Source: Siphonodentalium dalli
Lineage: Eukaryota; Mollusca; Scaphopoda; Gadilida; Siphonodentaliidae
Direction of reading: 5' to 3'
DNA: 64,000 bases
Assembly (NCBI GenBank): GCA_032622095.1
Contig: CP136069.1
Span: forward strand, 106,418,278 to 106,482,277
Below are positions 30,607 to 44,470 of the stretch, in pieces. Made by a program: the position numbers and the translations under genes. Positions within the stretch are counted from its first letter, which is position 1. Each line of letters starts with the position of its first letter. The notes beneath the pieces were generated by a model that had not been told where the DNA came from, made no database searches, and worked only from the letters and a program-made list of their open reading frames with translations.

Positions 30607-31689
30607 ATAGGTATCCCCAGCACACACATCTATAGGTTTCCCCACCACACACATATATAGGTATCCCCACCATACACATCTATAGGTATCCCCACCACAT
30701 ACATATATAGGTATCCCAACCACACACATATATAGGTATCCACACAATATACATATATAGGTATCACCACCACACACATATAGGTATCCCCACCACATAC
30801 ATATAGGTATCCCCGCCACATACATATAGGTATCTTCACCACACACATATAGGTATCCCCACCACACACATCTATAGGTATCACCACCACATACATATAT
30901 AGGTATACCCAACACATACATATATAGGTATCCCCACCACATACATATATAGGTATCCCCACAACATACATCTATAGGTATCCCCACCACATACATATAT
31001 AGGTATCCCCACCACATAAATATATAGGTATCCCCACCACATACATATATAGGTATCCCCACCACATACATCGATTGGTATCACCGTCACATACATCTAT
31101 TGGTATCCTGCCACACACATATATAGGTATCCCCACCACAAACATATATAGGTATCCCCACCACATACATCTATAGGTATCCCGCCACACACATATATAG
31201 GTATCCCCGCCTAACACATATATAGGTATCCCCACCACACACATATATAGGTATCCCCGCCACATACATATATAGGTCTCCCCGCCACATACATATATAG
31301 GTATCCCCGCCATACATATATAGGTATCACAACCACCCACATATATAGGTCTCCTCACCACACTCATATATAGGTATCCCTGCCACGTACATATATAGGT
31401 CTCCCCGCCACATACATATATAGGTATCCCCACCACACATCTATAGGTATCCCCACCACACACATATATTGGTCTCCCCACCACACACATATATAGGTAT
31501 CCCCCCACATACATATATAGGTCTCCCCGCCACATACATATATAGGTATCCCCACCACACATATATAGGTATCCCCACCACATACATATATATGTATCAA
31601 CACCACACACATATATATGTATCCCCACCACATACATATATAGGTATCCCCACCACATACATCTATAGGTATCCCCACCACACACATCT
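30607..31689. repeat. 1,083-bp nested tandem repeat, copy 1
   Basis: Begins with the TATCCCCAGCACACAC monomer and includes the cluster from 30,771, CATCGATTGG at 31,069, GCCTAAC at 31,209, and the plus-strand open stretch from 31,469. The join to the next copy is near 31,690, where an expected CATATATAGG monomer is replaced by CATCTATAGG and the CCCCAGCAC monomer returns. Confidence 0.83.
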
Positions 31690-32722
31690 ATAGGTATCCC
31701 CAGCACACACATCTATAGGTTTCCCCACCACACACATATATAGGTATCCCCACCATACACATCTATAGGTATCCCCACCACATACATATATAGGTATCCC
31801 AACCACACACATATATAGGTATCCACACAATATACATATATAGGTATCACCACCACACACATATAGGTATCCCCACCACATACATATAGGTATCCCCGCC
31901 ACATACATATAGGTATCTTCACCACACACATATAGGTATCCCCACCACACACATCTATAGGTATCACCACCACATACATATATAGGTATACCCAACACAT
32001 ACATATATAGGTATCCCCACCACATACATATATAGGTATCCCCACAACATACATCTATAGGTATCCCCACCACATACATATATAGGTATCCCCACCACAT
32101 AAATATATAGGTATCCCCACCACATACATATATAGGTATCCCCACCACATACATCGATTGGTATCACCGTCACATACATCTATTGGTATCCTGCCACACA
32201 CATATATAGGTATCCCCACCACAAACATATATAGGTATCCCCACCACATACATCTATAGGTATCCCGCCACACACATATATAGGTATCCCCGCCACATAC
32301 ATATATAGGTCTCCCCGCCACATACATATATAGGTATCCCCGCCATACATATATAGGTATCACAACCACCCACATATATAGGTCTCCTCACCACACTCAT
32401 ATATAGGTATCCCTGCCACGTACATATATAGGTCTCCCCGCCACATACATATATAGGTATCCCCACCACACATCTATAGGTATCCCCACCACACACATAT
32501 ATTGGTCTCCCCACCACACACATATATAGGTATCCCCCCACATACATATATAGGTCTCCCCGCCACATACATATATAGGTATCCCCACCACACATATATA
32601 GGTATCCCCACCACATACATATATATGTATCAACACCACACACATATATATGTATCCCCACCACATACATATATAGGTATCCCCACCACATACATCTATA
32701 GGTATCCCCACCACACACATAT
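31690..32722. repeat. 1,083-bp nested tandem repeat, copy 2 (50 bp shorter)
   Basis: Offset from copy 1 is 1,083 on the left (cluster from 31,854, CATCGATTGG at 32,152) and 1,033 on the right (31,469 to 32,502). The missing 50 bp are exactly two monomers, the GCCTAAC unit and its neighbour, absent near 32,285. The same two monomers are present in the related segment at 34,079, so this is a deletion private to this copy. Confidence 0.85.
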
Positions 32723-34035
32723 ATAGGTATCCCCACCACATACATATATATGTATCCCCACCACATACATATATAGGTATCCCCACCACAAACATATATA
32801 GATATCCCCACCACATACATATATAGGTATCTCCACCAAATACATATATAGGTATCCCCGCCACATACATATATATGTATCACCATCACACACATATATA
32901 GGTATCCCCACCACATACATATATAGGTATCTCCACCACATACATTTATAGGTATCCCACCACACACATATATAGGTATCCCCACCACATACATATATAG
33001 ATATCCCCACCACATACATATATATGTATCCCCACCACATACATCTATATGTATCCCCACCACACACATATATAGGTATTCCCACCACATACATCTATAT
33101 GTATCCCACCACACACATATATAGGTATCCCCACCACATACATATATAGGTATCCCCACCACACACATCTATAGGTATCCCCACCACACACATCTATAGG
33201 TATCCCAACCACACACATCTATAGGTATCCCCACCACATAAATATGTAGGTATCCCCACCATATACATATATAGGTAGCCCCACCACACACATATATAGG
33301 TCTCCCCACCACATACATATATAGGTATCCCCGCCACACACATATATAGGTATCCCCGCCTAACACATATATAGGTATCCCCACCACACACATATATAGG
33401 TATCCCCGCCACATACATATATAGGTCTCCCCGCCACATACATATATAGGTATCCCCGCCATACATATATAGGTATCACAACCACACACATATATAGGTC
33501 TCCTCACCACACTCATATATAGGTATCCCTGCCACATACATATATAGGTCTCACCACCACACACATCTATAGGTATCCCCACCACATACATATATAGGTA
33601 TCCCCGCTACACACATATATAGGTATCCCCACTACACACATATATAGGTATCACCACCACACACATATATAGGTATCCCCGCCACATACATATATAGGTA
33701 TCCCCACCACACACATATATAGGTATCACCACCACACACATATATAGGTATCCCCACCACATACATATATAGGTATCCCAACCAAACACATATATAGGTA
33801 TCCCCACCACACACATCTATAGGTATCCCAACCACACACATCTATAGGTATCCCCACCACATAAATATGTAGGTATCCCAACCATATACATATGTAGGTA
33901 GCCCAACCACACACAAATATAGGTATCCCCACCACATACATATATAGGTATCCCGCCACACACATATATAGGTATCCCCACCACACACATATATAGGTCT
34001 CCCCACCACATACATATATAGGTATCCCCACCACA

Positions 34036-36024
34036 TACATCTATAGGTATCCCGCCACACACATATATAGGTATCCCCGCCTAACACATATATAGGTATC
34101 CCCACCACACACATATATAGGTATCCCCGCCACATACATATATAGGTCTCCCCGCCACATACATATATAGGTATCCCCGCCATACATATATAGGTATCAC
34201 AACCACCCACATATATAGGTCTCCTCACCACACTCATATATAGGTATCCCTGCCACGTACATATATAGGTCTCCCCGCCACATACATATATAGGTATCCC
34301 CACCACACATCTATAGGTATCCCCACCACACACATATATTGGTCTCCCCACCACACACATATATAGGTATCCCCCCACATACATATATAGGTCTCCCCGC
34401 CACATACATATATAGGTATCCCCACCACACATATATAGGTATCCCCACCACATACATATATATGTATCAACACCACACACATATATATGTATCCCCACCA
34501 CATACATATATAGGTATCCCCACCACATACATCTATAGGTATCCCCACCACACACATATATAGGTATCCCCACCACATACATATATATGTATCCCCACCA
34601 CATACATATATAGGTATCCCCACCACAAACATATATAGATATCCCCACCACATACATATATAGGTATCTCCATCAAATACATATATAGGTATCCCCGCCA
34701 CATACATATATATGTATCACCATCACACACATATATAGGTATCCCCACCACATACATATATAGGTATCTCCACCACATACATTTATAGGTATCCCACCAC
34801 ACACATATATAGGTATCCCCACCACATACATATATAGATATCCCCACCACATACATATATATGTATCCCCACCACATACATCTATATGTATCCCCACCAC
34901 ACACATATATAGGTATTCCCACCACATACATCTATATGTATCCCCACCACACACATATATAGGTATCCCCACCACATACATATATAGGTATCCCCACCAC
35001 ACACATCTATAGGTATCCCCACCACACACATCTATAGGTATCCCAACCACACACATCTATAGGTATCCCCACCACATAAATATGTAGGTATCCCCACCAT
35101 ATACATATATAGGTAGCCCCACCACACACATATATAGGTCTCCCCACCACATACATATATAGGTATCCCCGCCACACACATATATAGGTATCCCCGCCTA
35201 ACACATATATAGGTATCCCCACCACACACATATATAGGTATCCCCGCCACATACATATATAGGTCTCCCCGCCACATACATATATAGGTATCCCCGCCAT
35301 ACATATATAGGTATCACAATCACACACATATATTGGTCTCCTCACCACACTCATATATAGGTATCCCTGCCACATACATATATAGGTCTCACCACCACAC
35401 ACATCTATAGGTATCCCCACCACATACATATATAGGTATCCCCGCTACACACATATATAGGTATCCCCACTACACACATATATAGGTATCACCACCACAC
35501 ACATATATAGGTATCCCCGCCACATACATATATAGGTATCCCCACCACACACATATATAGGTATCACCACCACACACATATATAGGTATCCCCACCACAT
35601 ACATATATAGGTATCCCAACCAAACACATATATAGGTATCCCCACCACACACATCTATAGGTATCCCAACCACACACATCTATAGGTATCCCCACCACAT
35701 AAATATGTAGGTATCCCAACCATATACATATATAGGTAGCCCAACCACACACAAATATAGGTATCCCCACCACATACATATATAGGTATCCCGCCACACA
35801 CATATATAGGTATCCCCACCACACACATATATAGGTCTCCCCACCACATACATATATAGGTATCCCCGCCACACACATATATAGGTATCCCCGCCTAACA
35901 CATATATAGGTATCCCCACCACACACATATATAGGTATCCCCGCCACATACAAATATAGGTCTCCCCACCACATACATATATAGGTATCCCCGCCATACA
36001 TATATAGGTATCCCCACCACACAC
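34036..36024. repeat. Domain E, 1.84-kb repeat copy
   Basis: Repeats 32,250-34,050 at an offset of 1,787 on the left and 1,837-1,838 after the two-monomer deletion in the earlier copy (32,502 to 34,339; 33,358 to 35,196). Contains GCCTAAC at 34,079, 35,196 and 35,893, the last pair 697 bp apart. Confidence 0.78.
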
Positions 36025-36980
36025 ATATATAGGTCTCCTCACCACACTCATATATAGGTATCCCTGCCACATACATCTATTGGTATCCCCACTACACACA
36101 TATATAGGTATCACCACCACACACATATATAGGTATCCCCACCACACACATATATAGGTATCCCCACCACAAACATATATATAGGTATCCCCGCCACACA
36201 CATATATAGGTATCGCCACCACATACATATATAGGTCTCCCCACCACTTACATCTATAGGTATCCCCACCACACACATCTATAGGTATCCCCACCACACA
36301 CATATATAGGTATCACCACCACATACATCTATAGGTATCCCCACCACATACATATATAGGTATCCCCACCACATAAATATATAGGTATCCCCACCACATA
36401 CATATATAGGTATCCCCACCACATACATCTATTGGTATCACCGCCACATACATCTATTGGTATCCCGCCACACACATATATAGGTATCCCCACCACAAAC
36501 ATATATAGGTATCCCCACCACATACATCTATAGGTATCCCGCCACACACATATATAGGTATCCCCGCCTAACACATATATAGGTCTCCTCACCACACTCA
36601 TATATAGGTATCCCTGCCACATACATCTATTGGTATCCCCACTACACACATATATAGGTATCACCACCACACACATATATAGGTATCCCCACCACACACA
36701 TATATAGGTATCCCCACCACACACATATATATAGGTATCCCCGCCACACACATATATAGGTATCGCCACCACATACATATATAGGTCTCCCCACCACTTA
36801 CATCTATAGGTATCCCCACCACACACATCTATATGTATCCCCACCACACACATATATAGGTATCACCACCACATACATCTCTAGGTATCCCCACCACATA
36901 CATATATAGGTATCCCCACCACATAAATATATAGGTATCCCCACCACATACATATATAGGTATCCCCACCACAAACATAT
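36025..36980. repeat. 550-bp tandem duplication in domain E
   Basis: The run GGTCTCCTCACC, CACTCATATATAGG, CATCTATTGG and onward starts at 36,031 and again at 36,581. The 27-bp monomer with an extra TA (near 36,172) recurs near 36,722. The offset is exactly 550 bp, 22 monomers. Homology covers about 405 bp of the second copy and ends near 36,980, where CACAAACATATATAG replaces the CATCTATTGG path. Confidence 0.85.
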
Positions 36981-38911
36981 ATAGATATCCCCACCACATA
37001 CATATATAGGTATCTCCACCAAATACATATATAGGTATCCCCGCCACATACATATATATGTATCACCATCACACACATATATAGGTATCCCCACCACATA
37101 CATATATAGGTATCTCCACCACATACATTTATAGGTATCCCACCACACACATATATAGGTATCCCCACCACATACATATATAGATATCCCCACCACATAC
37201 ATATATATGTATCCCCACCACATACATCTATATGTATCCCCACCACACACATATATAGGTATTCCCACCACATACATCTATATGTATCCCCACCACACAC
37301 ATATATAGGTATCCCCACCACATACATATATAGGTATCCCCACCACACACATCTATAGGTATCCCCACCACACACATCTATAGGTATCCCAACCACACAC
37401 ATCTATAGGTATCCCCACCACATAAATATGTAGGTATCCCCACCATATACATATATAGGTATCCCCACCACATAAATATATAGGTCTCCCCACCACATAC
37501 ATATATAGGTATCCCCGCCACACACATATATAGGTATCCCCGCCTAACACATATATAGGTATCCCCACCACACACATATATAGGTATCCCCGCCACATAC
37601 ATATATAGGTCTCCCCGCCACATACATATATAGGTATCCCCGCCATACATATATAGGTATCACAACCACACACATATATAGGTCTCCTCACCACACTCAT
37701 ATATAGGTATCCCTGCCACATACATATATAGGTCTCACCACCACACACATCTATAGGTATCCCCACCACATACATATATAGGTATCCCCGCTACACACAT
37801 ATATAGGTATCCCCACTACACACATATATAGGTATCACCACCACACACATATATAGGTATCCCCGCCACATACATATATAGGTATCCCCACCACACACAT
37901 ATATAGGTATCACCACCACACACATATATAGGTATCCCCACCACATACATATATAGGTATCCCAACCAAACACATATATAGGTATCCCCACCACACACAT
38001 CTATAGGTATCCCAACCACACACATCTATAGGTATCCCCACCACATAAATATGTAGGTATCCCAACCATATACATATATAGGTAGCCCAACCACACACAA
38101 ATATAGGTATCCCCACCACATACATATATAGGTATCCCGCCACACACATATATAGGTATCCCCACCACACACATATATAGGTCTCCCCACCACATACATA
38201 TATAGGTATCCCCGCCACACACATATATAGGTATCCCCGCCTAACACATATATAGGTATCCCCACCACACACATATATAGGTATCCCCGCCACATACAAA
38301 TATAGGTCTCCTCGCCACATACATATATAGGTATCCCCGCCATACATATATAGGTATCCCCACCACACACATATATAGGTCTCCTCACCACACTCATATA
38401 TAGGTATCCCTGCCACATACATCTATTGGTATCCCCACTACACACATATATAGGTATCACCACCACACACATATATAGGTATCCCCACCACACACATATA
38501 TAGGTATCCCCACCACACACATATATATACGTATCCCCGCCACACACATATATAGGTATCGCCACCACATACATATATAGGTCTCCCCACCACTTACATC
38601 TATAGGTATCCCCACCACACACATCTATAGGTATCCCCACCACACACATATATAGGTATCACCACCACATACATATATAGGTATCCCCACCACATACATA
38701 TATAGGTATCCCCACCACATAAATATATAGGTATCCCCACCACATACATATATAGGTATCCCCACCACATACATCTATTGGTATCACCGCCACATACATC
38801 TATTGGTATCCCGCCACACACATATATAGGTATCCCCACCACAAACATATATAGGTATCCCCACCACATACATCTATAGGTATCCCGCCACACACATATA
38901 TAGGTATCCCC
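36981..38911. repeat. Domain E, 2,346-bp repeat copy
   Basis: Matches 34,625-36,580 at a constant offset of 2,346 (35,196 to 37,542; 35,893 to 38,239; 36,566 to 38,912), so it skips the 550-bp duplication remnant. One 27-bp monomer near 38,521 reads CATATATATACG, a private G-to-C change at the AGG position. Confidence 0.82.
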
Positions 38912-40280
38912 GCCTAACACATATATAGGTATCCCCACCACACACATATATAGGTATCCCCGCCACATACATATATAGGTCTCCCGCCACATACATATAT
39001 AGGTATCCCCGCCATACATATATAGGTATCACAACCACACACATATATAGGTCTCCTCACCACACTCATATATAGGTATCCCTGCCACATACATATATAG
39101 GTCTCACCACCACACACATCTATAGGTATCCCCACCACATACATATATAGGTATCCCCGCTACACACATATATAGGTATCCCCACTACACACATATATAG
39201 GTATCACCACCACACACATATATAGGTATCCCCGCCACATACATATATAGGTATCCCCACCACACACATATATAGGTATCACCACCACACACATATATAG
39301 GTATCCCCACCACATACATATATAGGTATCCCAACCAAACACATCTATAGGTATCCCCACCACACACATCTATCGGTATCCCAACCACACACATCTATAG
39401 GTATCCCCACCACATAAATATGTAGGTATCCCCACCATATACATATATAGGTAGCCCCACCACACACAAATATAGGTATCCCCACCACATACATATATAG
39501 GTATCCCGCCACACACTTATATAGGTATCCCCACCACACACATATATAGGTCTCCCCACCACATACATATATAGGTATCCCCGCCACACACATATATAGG
39601 TATCCCCGCCTAACACATATATAGGTATCCCCACCACACACATATATAGGTATCCCCGCCACATACAAATATAGGTCTTCCCGCCACATACATATATAGG
39701 TATCCCCGCCATACATATATAGGTATCCCCACCACACACATATATAGGTCTCCTCACCACACTATTATATAGGTATCCCTGCCACATACATCTATTGGTA
39801 TCCCCACTACACACATATATAGGTATCACCACCACACACATATATAGGTATCCCCACCACACACATATATAGGTATCCCCACCACACACATATATATAGG
39901 TATCCCCGCCACACACATATATAGGTATCGCCACCACATACATATATAGGTCTCCCCACCACTTACATCTATAGGTATCCCCACCACACATATCTATATG
40001 TATCCCCACCACACACATATATAGGTATCACCACCACATACATCTATAGGTATCCCCACCACATACATATATAGGTATCCCCACCACATAAATATATAGG
40101 TATCCCCACCACATACATATATAGGTATCCCCACCACATACATCTATTGGTATCACCGCCACATACATCTATTGGTATCCCGCCACACACATATATAGGT
40201 ATCCCCACCACAAACATATATAGGTATCCCCACCACATACATCTATAGGTATCCCGCCACACACATATATAGGTATCCCC
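38912..40280. repeat. Domain E, 1,369-bp repeat copy
   Basis: Matches 37,542-38,911 at an offset of 1,369-1,370, with GCCTAAC at 38,912, 39,608 and 40,281. The pair spacing of 696 keeps the E/G signature. Private changes include CACACTTATATAGG near 39,514 and CACTATTATATAGG near 39,760. Confidence 0.82.
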
Positions 40281-42520
40281 GCCTAACACATATATAGGTA
40301 TCCCCACCACACACATATATAGGTATCCCCGCCACATACATATATAGGTCTCCCCGCCACATACATATATAGGTATCCCCGCCATACATATATAGGTATC
40401 ACAACCACACACATATATAGGTCTCCTCACCACACTCATATATAGGTCTCCCCGCCACATACATATATAGGTATCCCCACCACACATCTATAGGTATCCC
40501 CACCACACACATATATTGGTCTCCCCACCACACACATATATAGGTATCCCCCCACATACATATATAGGTCTCCCCGCCACATACATATATAGGTATCCCC
40601 ACCACACATATATAGGTATCCCCACCACATACATATATAGGTATCAACACCACACACATATATATGTATCCCCACCACATACATATATCGGTATCCCCAC
40701 CACATACATCTATATGTATCCCCACCACACACATATATAGGTATCCCCACCACATACATATATAGGTATCCCCACCACATACATATATAGGTATCCCCAC
40801 CACAAACATATATAGATATCCCCACCACATACATATATAGGTATCCCCACCAAATACATATATAGGTATCCCCGCCACATACATATATATGTATCACCAT
40901 CACACACATATATAGGTATCCCCACCAAATACATATATAGGTATCTCCACCACATACATTTATAGGTATCCCCACCACACACATATATAGGTATCCCCAC
41001 CACATACATATATAGATATCCCCACCACATACATATATATGTATCCCCACCACATACATCTATATGTATCCCCACCACACACATATATAGGTATTCCCAC
41101 CACATACATCTATATGTATCCCCACCGCACACATATATAGGTATCCCCACCACATACATATATAGGTATCCCCACCACACACATCTATAGGTATCCCCAC
41201 CACACACATCTATAGGTATCCCAACCACACACATCTATAGGTATCCCCACCACATAAATATGTAGGTATCCCCACCATATACATATATAGGTAGCCCCAC
41301 CACACACATATCTAGGTCTCCCCACCACATACATATATAGGTATCCCCGCCACACACATATATAGGTATCCCCGCCTAACACATATATAGGTATCCCCAC
41401 CACACACATATATAGGTATCCCCGCCACATACATATATAGGTCTCCCCGCCACATACATATATAGGTATCCCCGCCATACATATATAGGTATCACAACCA
41501 CACACATATATAGGTCTCCTCACCACACTCATATATAGGTATCCCTGCCACATACATCTATTGGTATCCCACTACACACATATATAGGTATCACCACCAC
41601 ACACATATATAGGTATCCCCACCACACACATATATAGGTATCCCCACCACACACATATATATAGGTATCCCCGCCACACACATATATAGGTCTCACCACC
41701 ACACACATCTATAGGTATCCCCACCACATACATATATAGGTATCCCCGCTACACACATATATAGGTATCCCCACTACACACATATATAGGTATCACCACC
41801 ACACACATATATAGGTATCCCCGCCACATACATATATAGGTATCCCCACCACTCACATATATAGGTATCACCACCACACACATATATAGGTATCACCACC
41901 ACATACATATATAGGTATCCCAACCACGCACATCTATAGGTATCCCCACCACACACATCTATAGGTATCCCAACCACACACATCTATAGGTATCCCCACC
42001 ACATAAATATGTAGGTATCCCCACCATATACATATATAGGTAGCCCCACCACACACAAATATAGGTATCCCCACCACATACATATATAGGTATCCCGCCA
42101 CACACATACATAGGTATCCCCACCACACACATATATAGGTCTCCCCACCACATACATATATAGGTATCCCCGCCACACACATATATAGTTATCCCCGCCT
42201 AACACATATATAGGTATCCCCACCACACACATATATAGGTATCCCCGCCACATACAAATATAGGTCTCCCCGCCACATACATATATAGGTATCCCCGCCA
42301 TACATATATAGGTATCCCCACCACACACATATATAGGTCTCCTCACCACACTCATATATAGGTATCCCTGCCACATACATCTATTGGTATCCCACTACAC
42401 ACATATATAGGTATCACCACCACACACATATATAGGTATCCCCACCACACACATATATAGGTATCCCCACCACACACATATATATAGGTATCCCCGCCAC
42501 ACACATATATAGGTATCCCC
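40281..42520. repeat. Domain E, last segment
   Basis: E-type monomers with GCCTAAC at 40,281, 41,374 and 42,197. The spacing of the last pair is 823 instead of 697, so extra monomers entered between them. The plus-strand open stretch seen at 28,617 recurs at 40,516-40,740. The right border with domain F is gradual and is placed at about 42,520, where GCCTAAC and GGTAGCCCC monomers stop. Confidence 0.7.
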
Positions 42521-43233
42521 ACCACACACATCTATAGGTATCCCTACCACACACATCTATAGGTATCCCCACCACACACATATATAGGTATCACCACCAC
42601 ATACATATATAGGTATCCCCGCCACATACATATATAGCTATCCCCACCACATAAATATATAGGTATCCCCACCACACACATCTATAGGTATCCCCACCAC
42701 ACACATCTATATGTATCCCCGCCACACACATATATAGATATCCCCATCACACACATATATAGGTATCCCCGCCACATACATATATATGTCTCCCCGCCAC
42801 ATACATATATAGGTATCCCCACCACACATCTATAGGTATCCACACCCCACACATATATTGGTCTCCCCCCCACACACATATATAGGTATCCCCGCCACAT
42901 ACATATATAGGTATCCCCGCCACACACATATATAGGTCTCCCGCCACATACATATATAGGTCTCCCCACCACATATCTATAGGTATCCCCACCACACACA
43001 TATATTGGTCTCCTCACCACACACATATGTAGGTATCCCTGCCACATACATCTATAGGTCTCCCCACCACACACATATATAGGTATCATCACCACACACA
43101 TATATAGGTCTCCCCGCCACATACATCTATAGGTCTCCCCACAACATACATATATAGGTATCACCACCACATACATATATAGGTATCCCCACCACATACA
43201 TATATAGCTATCCCCACCACACACATATATAGG

Positions 43234-43533
43234 TAACCCCGCCACACACATATATAGGTATCCCCACCACATACATCCATAGATCTCCCCACCACATACA
43301 TATATAGGTATCACCACCACATACATATATAGGTATCCGCACCACACACATATATAGGTATCCCCACCACACACATATATAGGTAACCCCGCCACACACA
43401 TATATAGGTATCCCCACCACATACATCCATAGATCTCCCCACCACATACATATATAGGTATCACCACCACATACATATATAGGTATCCCCACCACACACA
43501 TATATAGGTATCCCCACCACACACATATATATA
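43234..43533. repeat. Exact six-monomer (150-bp) tandem duplication
   Basis: TAACCCCGCC occurs at 43,234 and 43,384, exactly 150 bp apart. The monomers after each run in the same order (CATCCATAGATCTCC, GTATCACC and so on). They differ at one base, TATCCGCACC in the first against TATCCCCACC in the second, until the second reaches a 27-bp monomer near 43,528. A clean whole-monomer duplication like this is expected from in-register unequal exchange. Confidence 0.88.
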
Positions 43534-44307
43534 GGTATCCCCACCACATACATATATAGGTCTCCCCACCACTTACATCTATAGGTATCCCCACCAAACA
43601 CATCTATAGGTATCCCCACCACACACATATATAGGTATCACCACCACATACATATATAGGTATCCCCGCCACATACATATATAGCTATCCCCACCACTCA
43701 AATATATAGGTATCCCCACCACACACATCTATAGGTATCCCCACCACACACATCTATAGGTATCCCCGCCACATACATATATAGGTATCACCACCACACA
43801 CATATATAGGTCTCCCCACCACATATATCTATAGGTATCCCCACCACACACATCTATAGGTATCCCCACCACACACATATATAGGTATCCCCACTACACA
43901 CATATATAGGTATCCCCACCATACACATCTATAGGTATTCCCACCACATACATATATAGGTATCCCAACCACACACATATATAGTTATCCCCACCACATA
44001 CACATATAGGTATCACCACCACACACATATAGGTATCCCCACCACATACATATAGGTATCCCCGCCACATACATATAGGTATCCCCACCACACACACATA
44101 TATAGGTCTCCCCACCACAAGCATATATAGGTATCCCCGCCACACACATTTATAGGTATCCCCGCCACACACATATATAGATATCCCCATCACACACATA
44201 TATAGGTATCCCCGCCACATACATATATATGTCTCCCCGCCACATACATATATAGGTATCCCCACCACACATCTATAGGTATCCACACCCCACACATATA
44301 TTGGTCT

Positions 44308-44318
44308 CCCCCCCCCCC
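44308..44318. repeat. C11 homopolymer
   Basis: The GGTCTCCCC monomer here carries 11 C in a row. The homologous monomers carry 7 (near 42,865), 6 (near 48,033, 50,070 and 53,592) and 7 (near 63,233). It is the longest single-base run I saw. It could be slippage in the genome or a consensus error in the assembly. Confidence 0.9.
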
Positions 44319-44470
44319 ACACACATATATAGGTATCCCCGCCACATACATATATAGGTCTCCCGCCACATACATATATAGGTCTCCCCACCACATATCT
44401 ATAGGTATCCCCACCACACACATATATTGGTCTCCTCACCACACACATATGTAGGTAACCCTGCCACTTA

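Larger units (their letters stand above)
30180..34035. repeat. Domain E, second copy of the 2.83-kb unit with a nested duplication
   Basis: Matches 27,353 onward at an offset of 2,827, then 2,852 (28,617 to 31,469), then 3,884 (29,474 to 33,358). The last jump of ~1,032 bp equals the second copy of a nested tandem duplication at 31,690-32,722. The order of events is therefore readable: the 2.83-kb duplication first, the ~1-kb duplication inside the second copy later. Confidence 0.8.
42521..44470. repeat. Domain F, leading partial copies
   Basis: First F-type sequence. The phase mark used here, CCTGCCAC followed by CATCTATAGGTCTCC, occurs at 43,049 and 44,471 (1,422 bp). GGTAACCCCGCC with CATCCATAGATCTCC is present twice through a 150-bp duplication. 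A CACAAGC monomer (44,118) and a shortened-monomer cluster (about 44,020-44,090) match those near 47,847, 49,882, 53,405 and 63,045. Confidence 0.72.
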
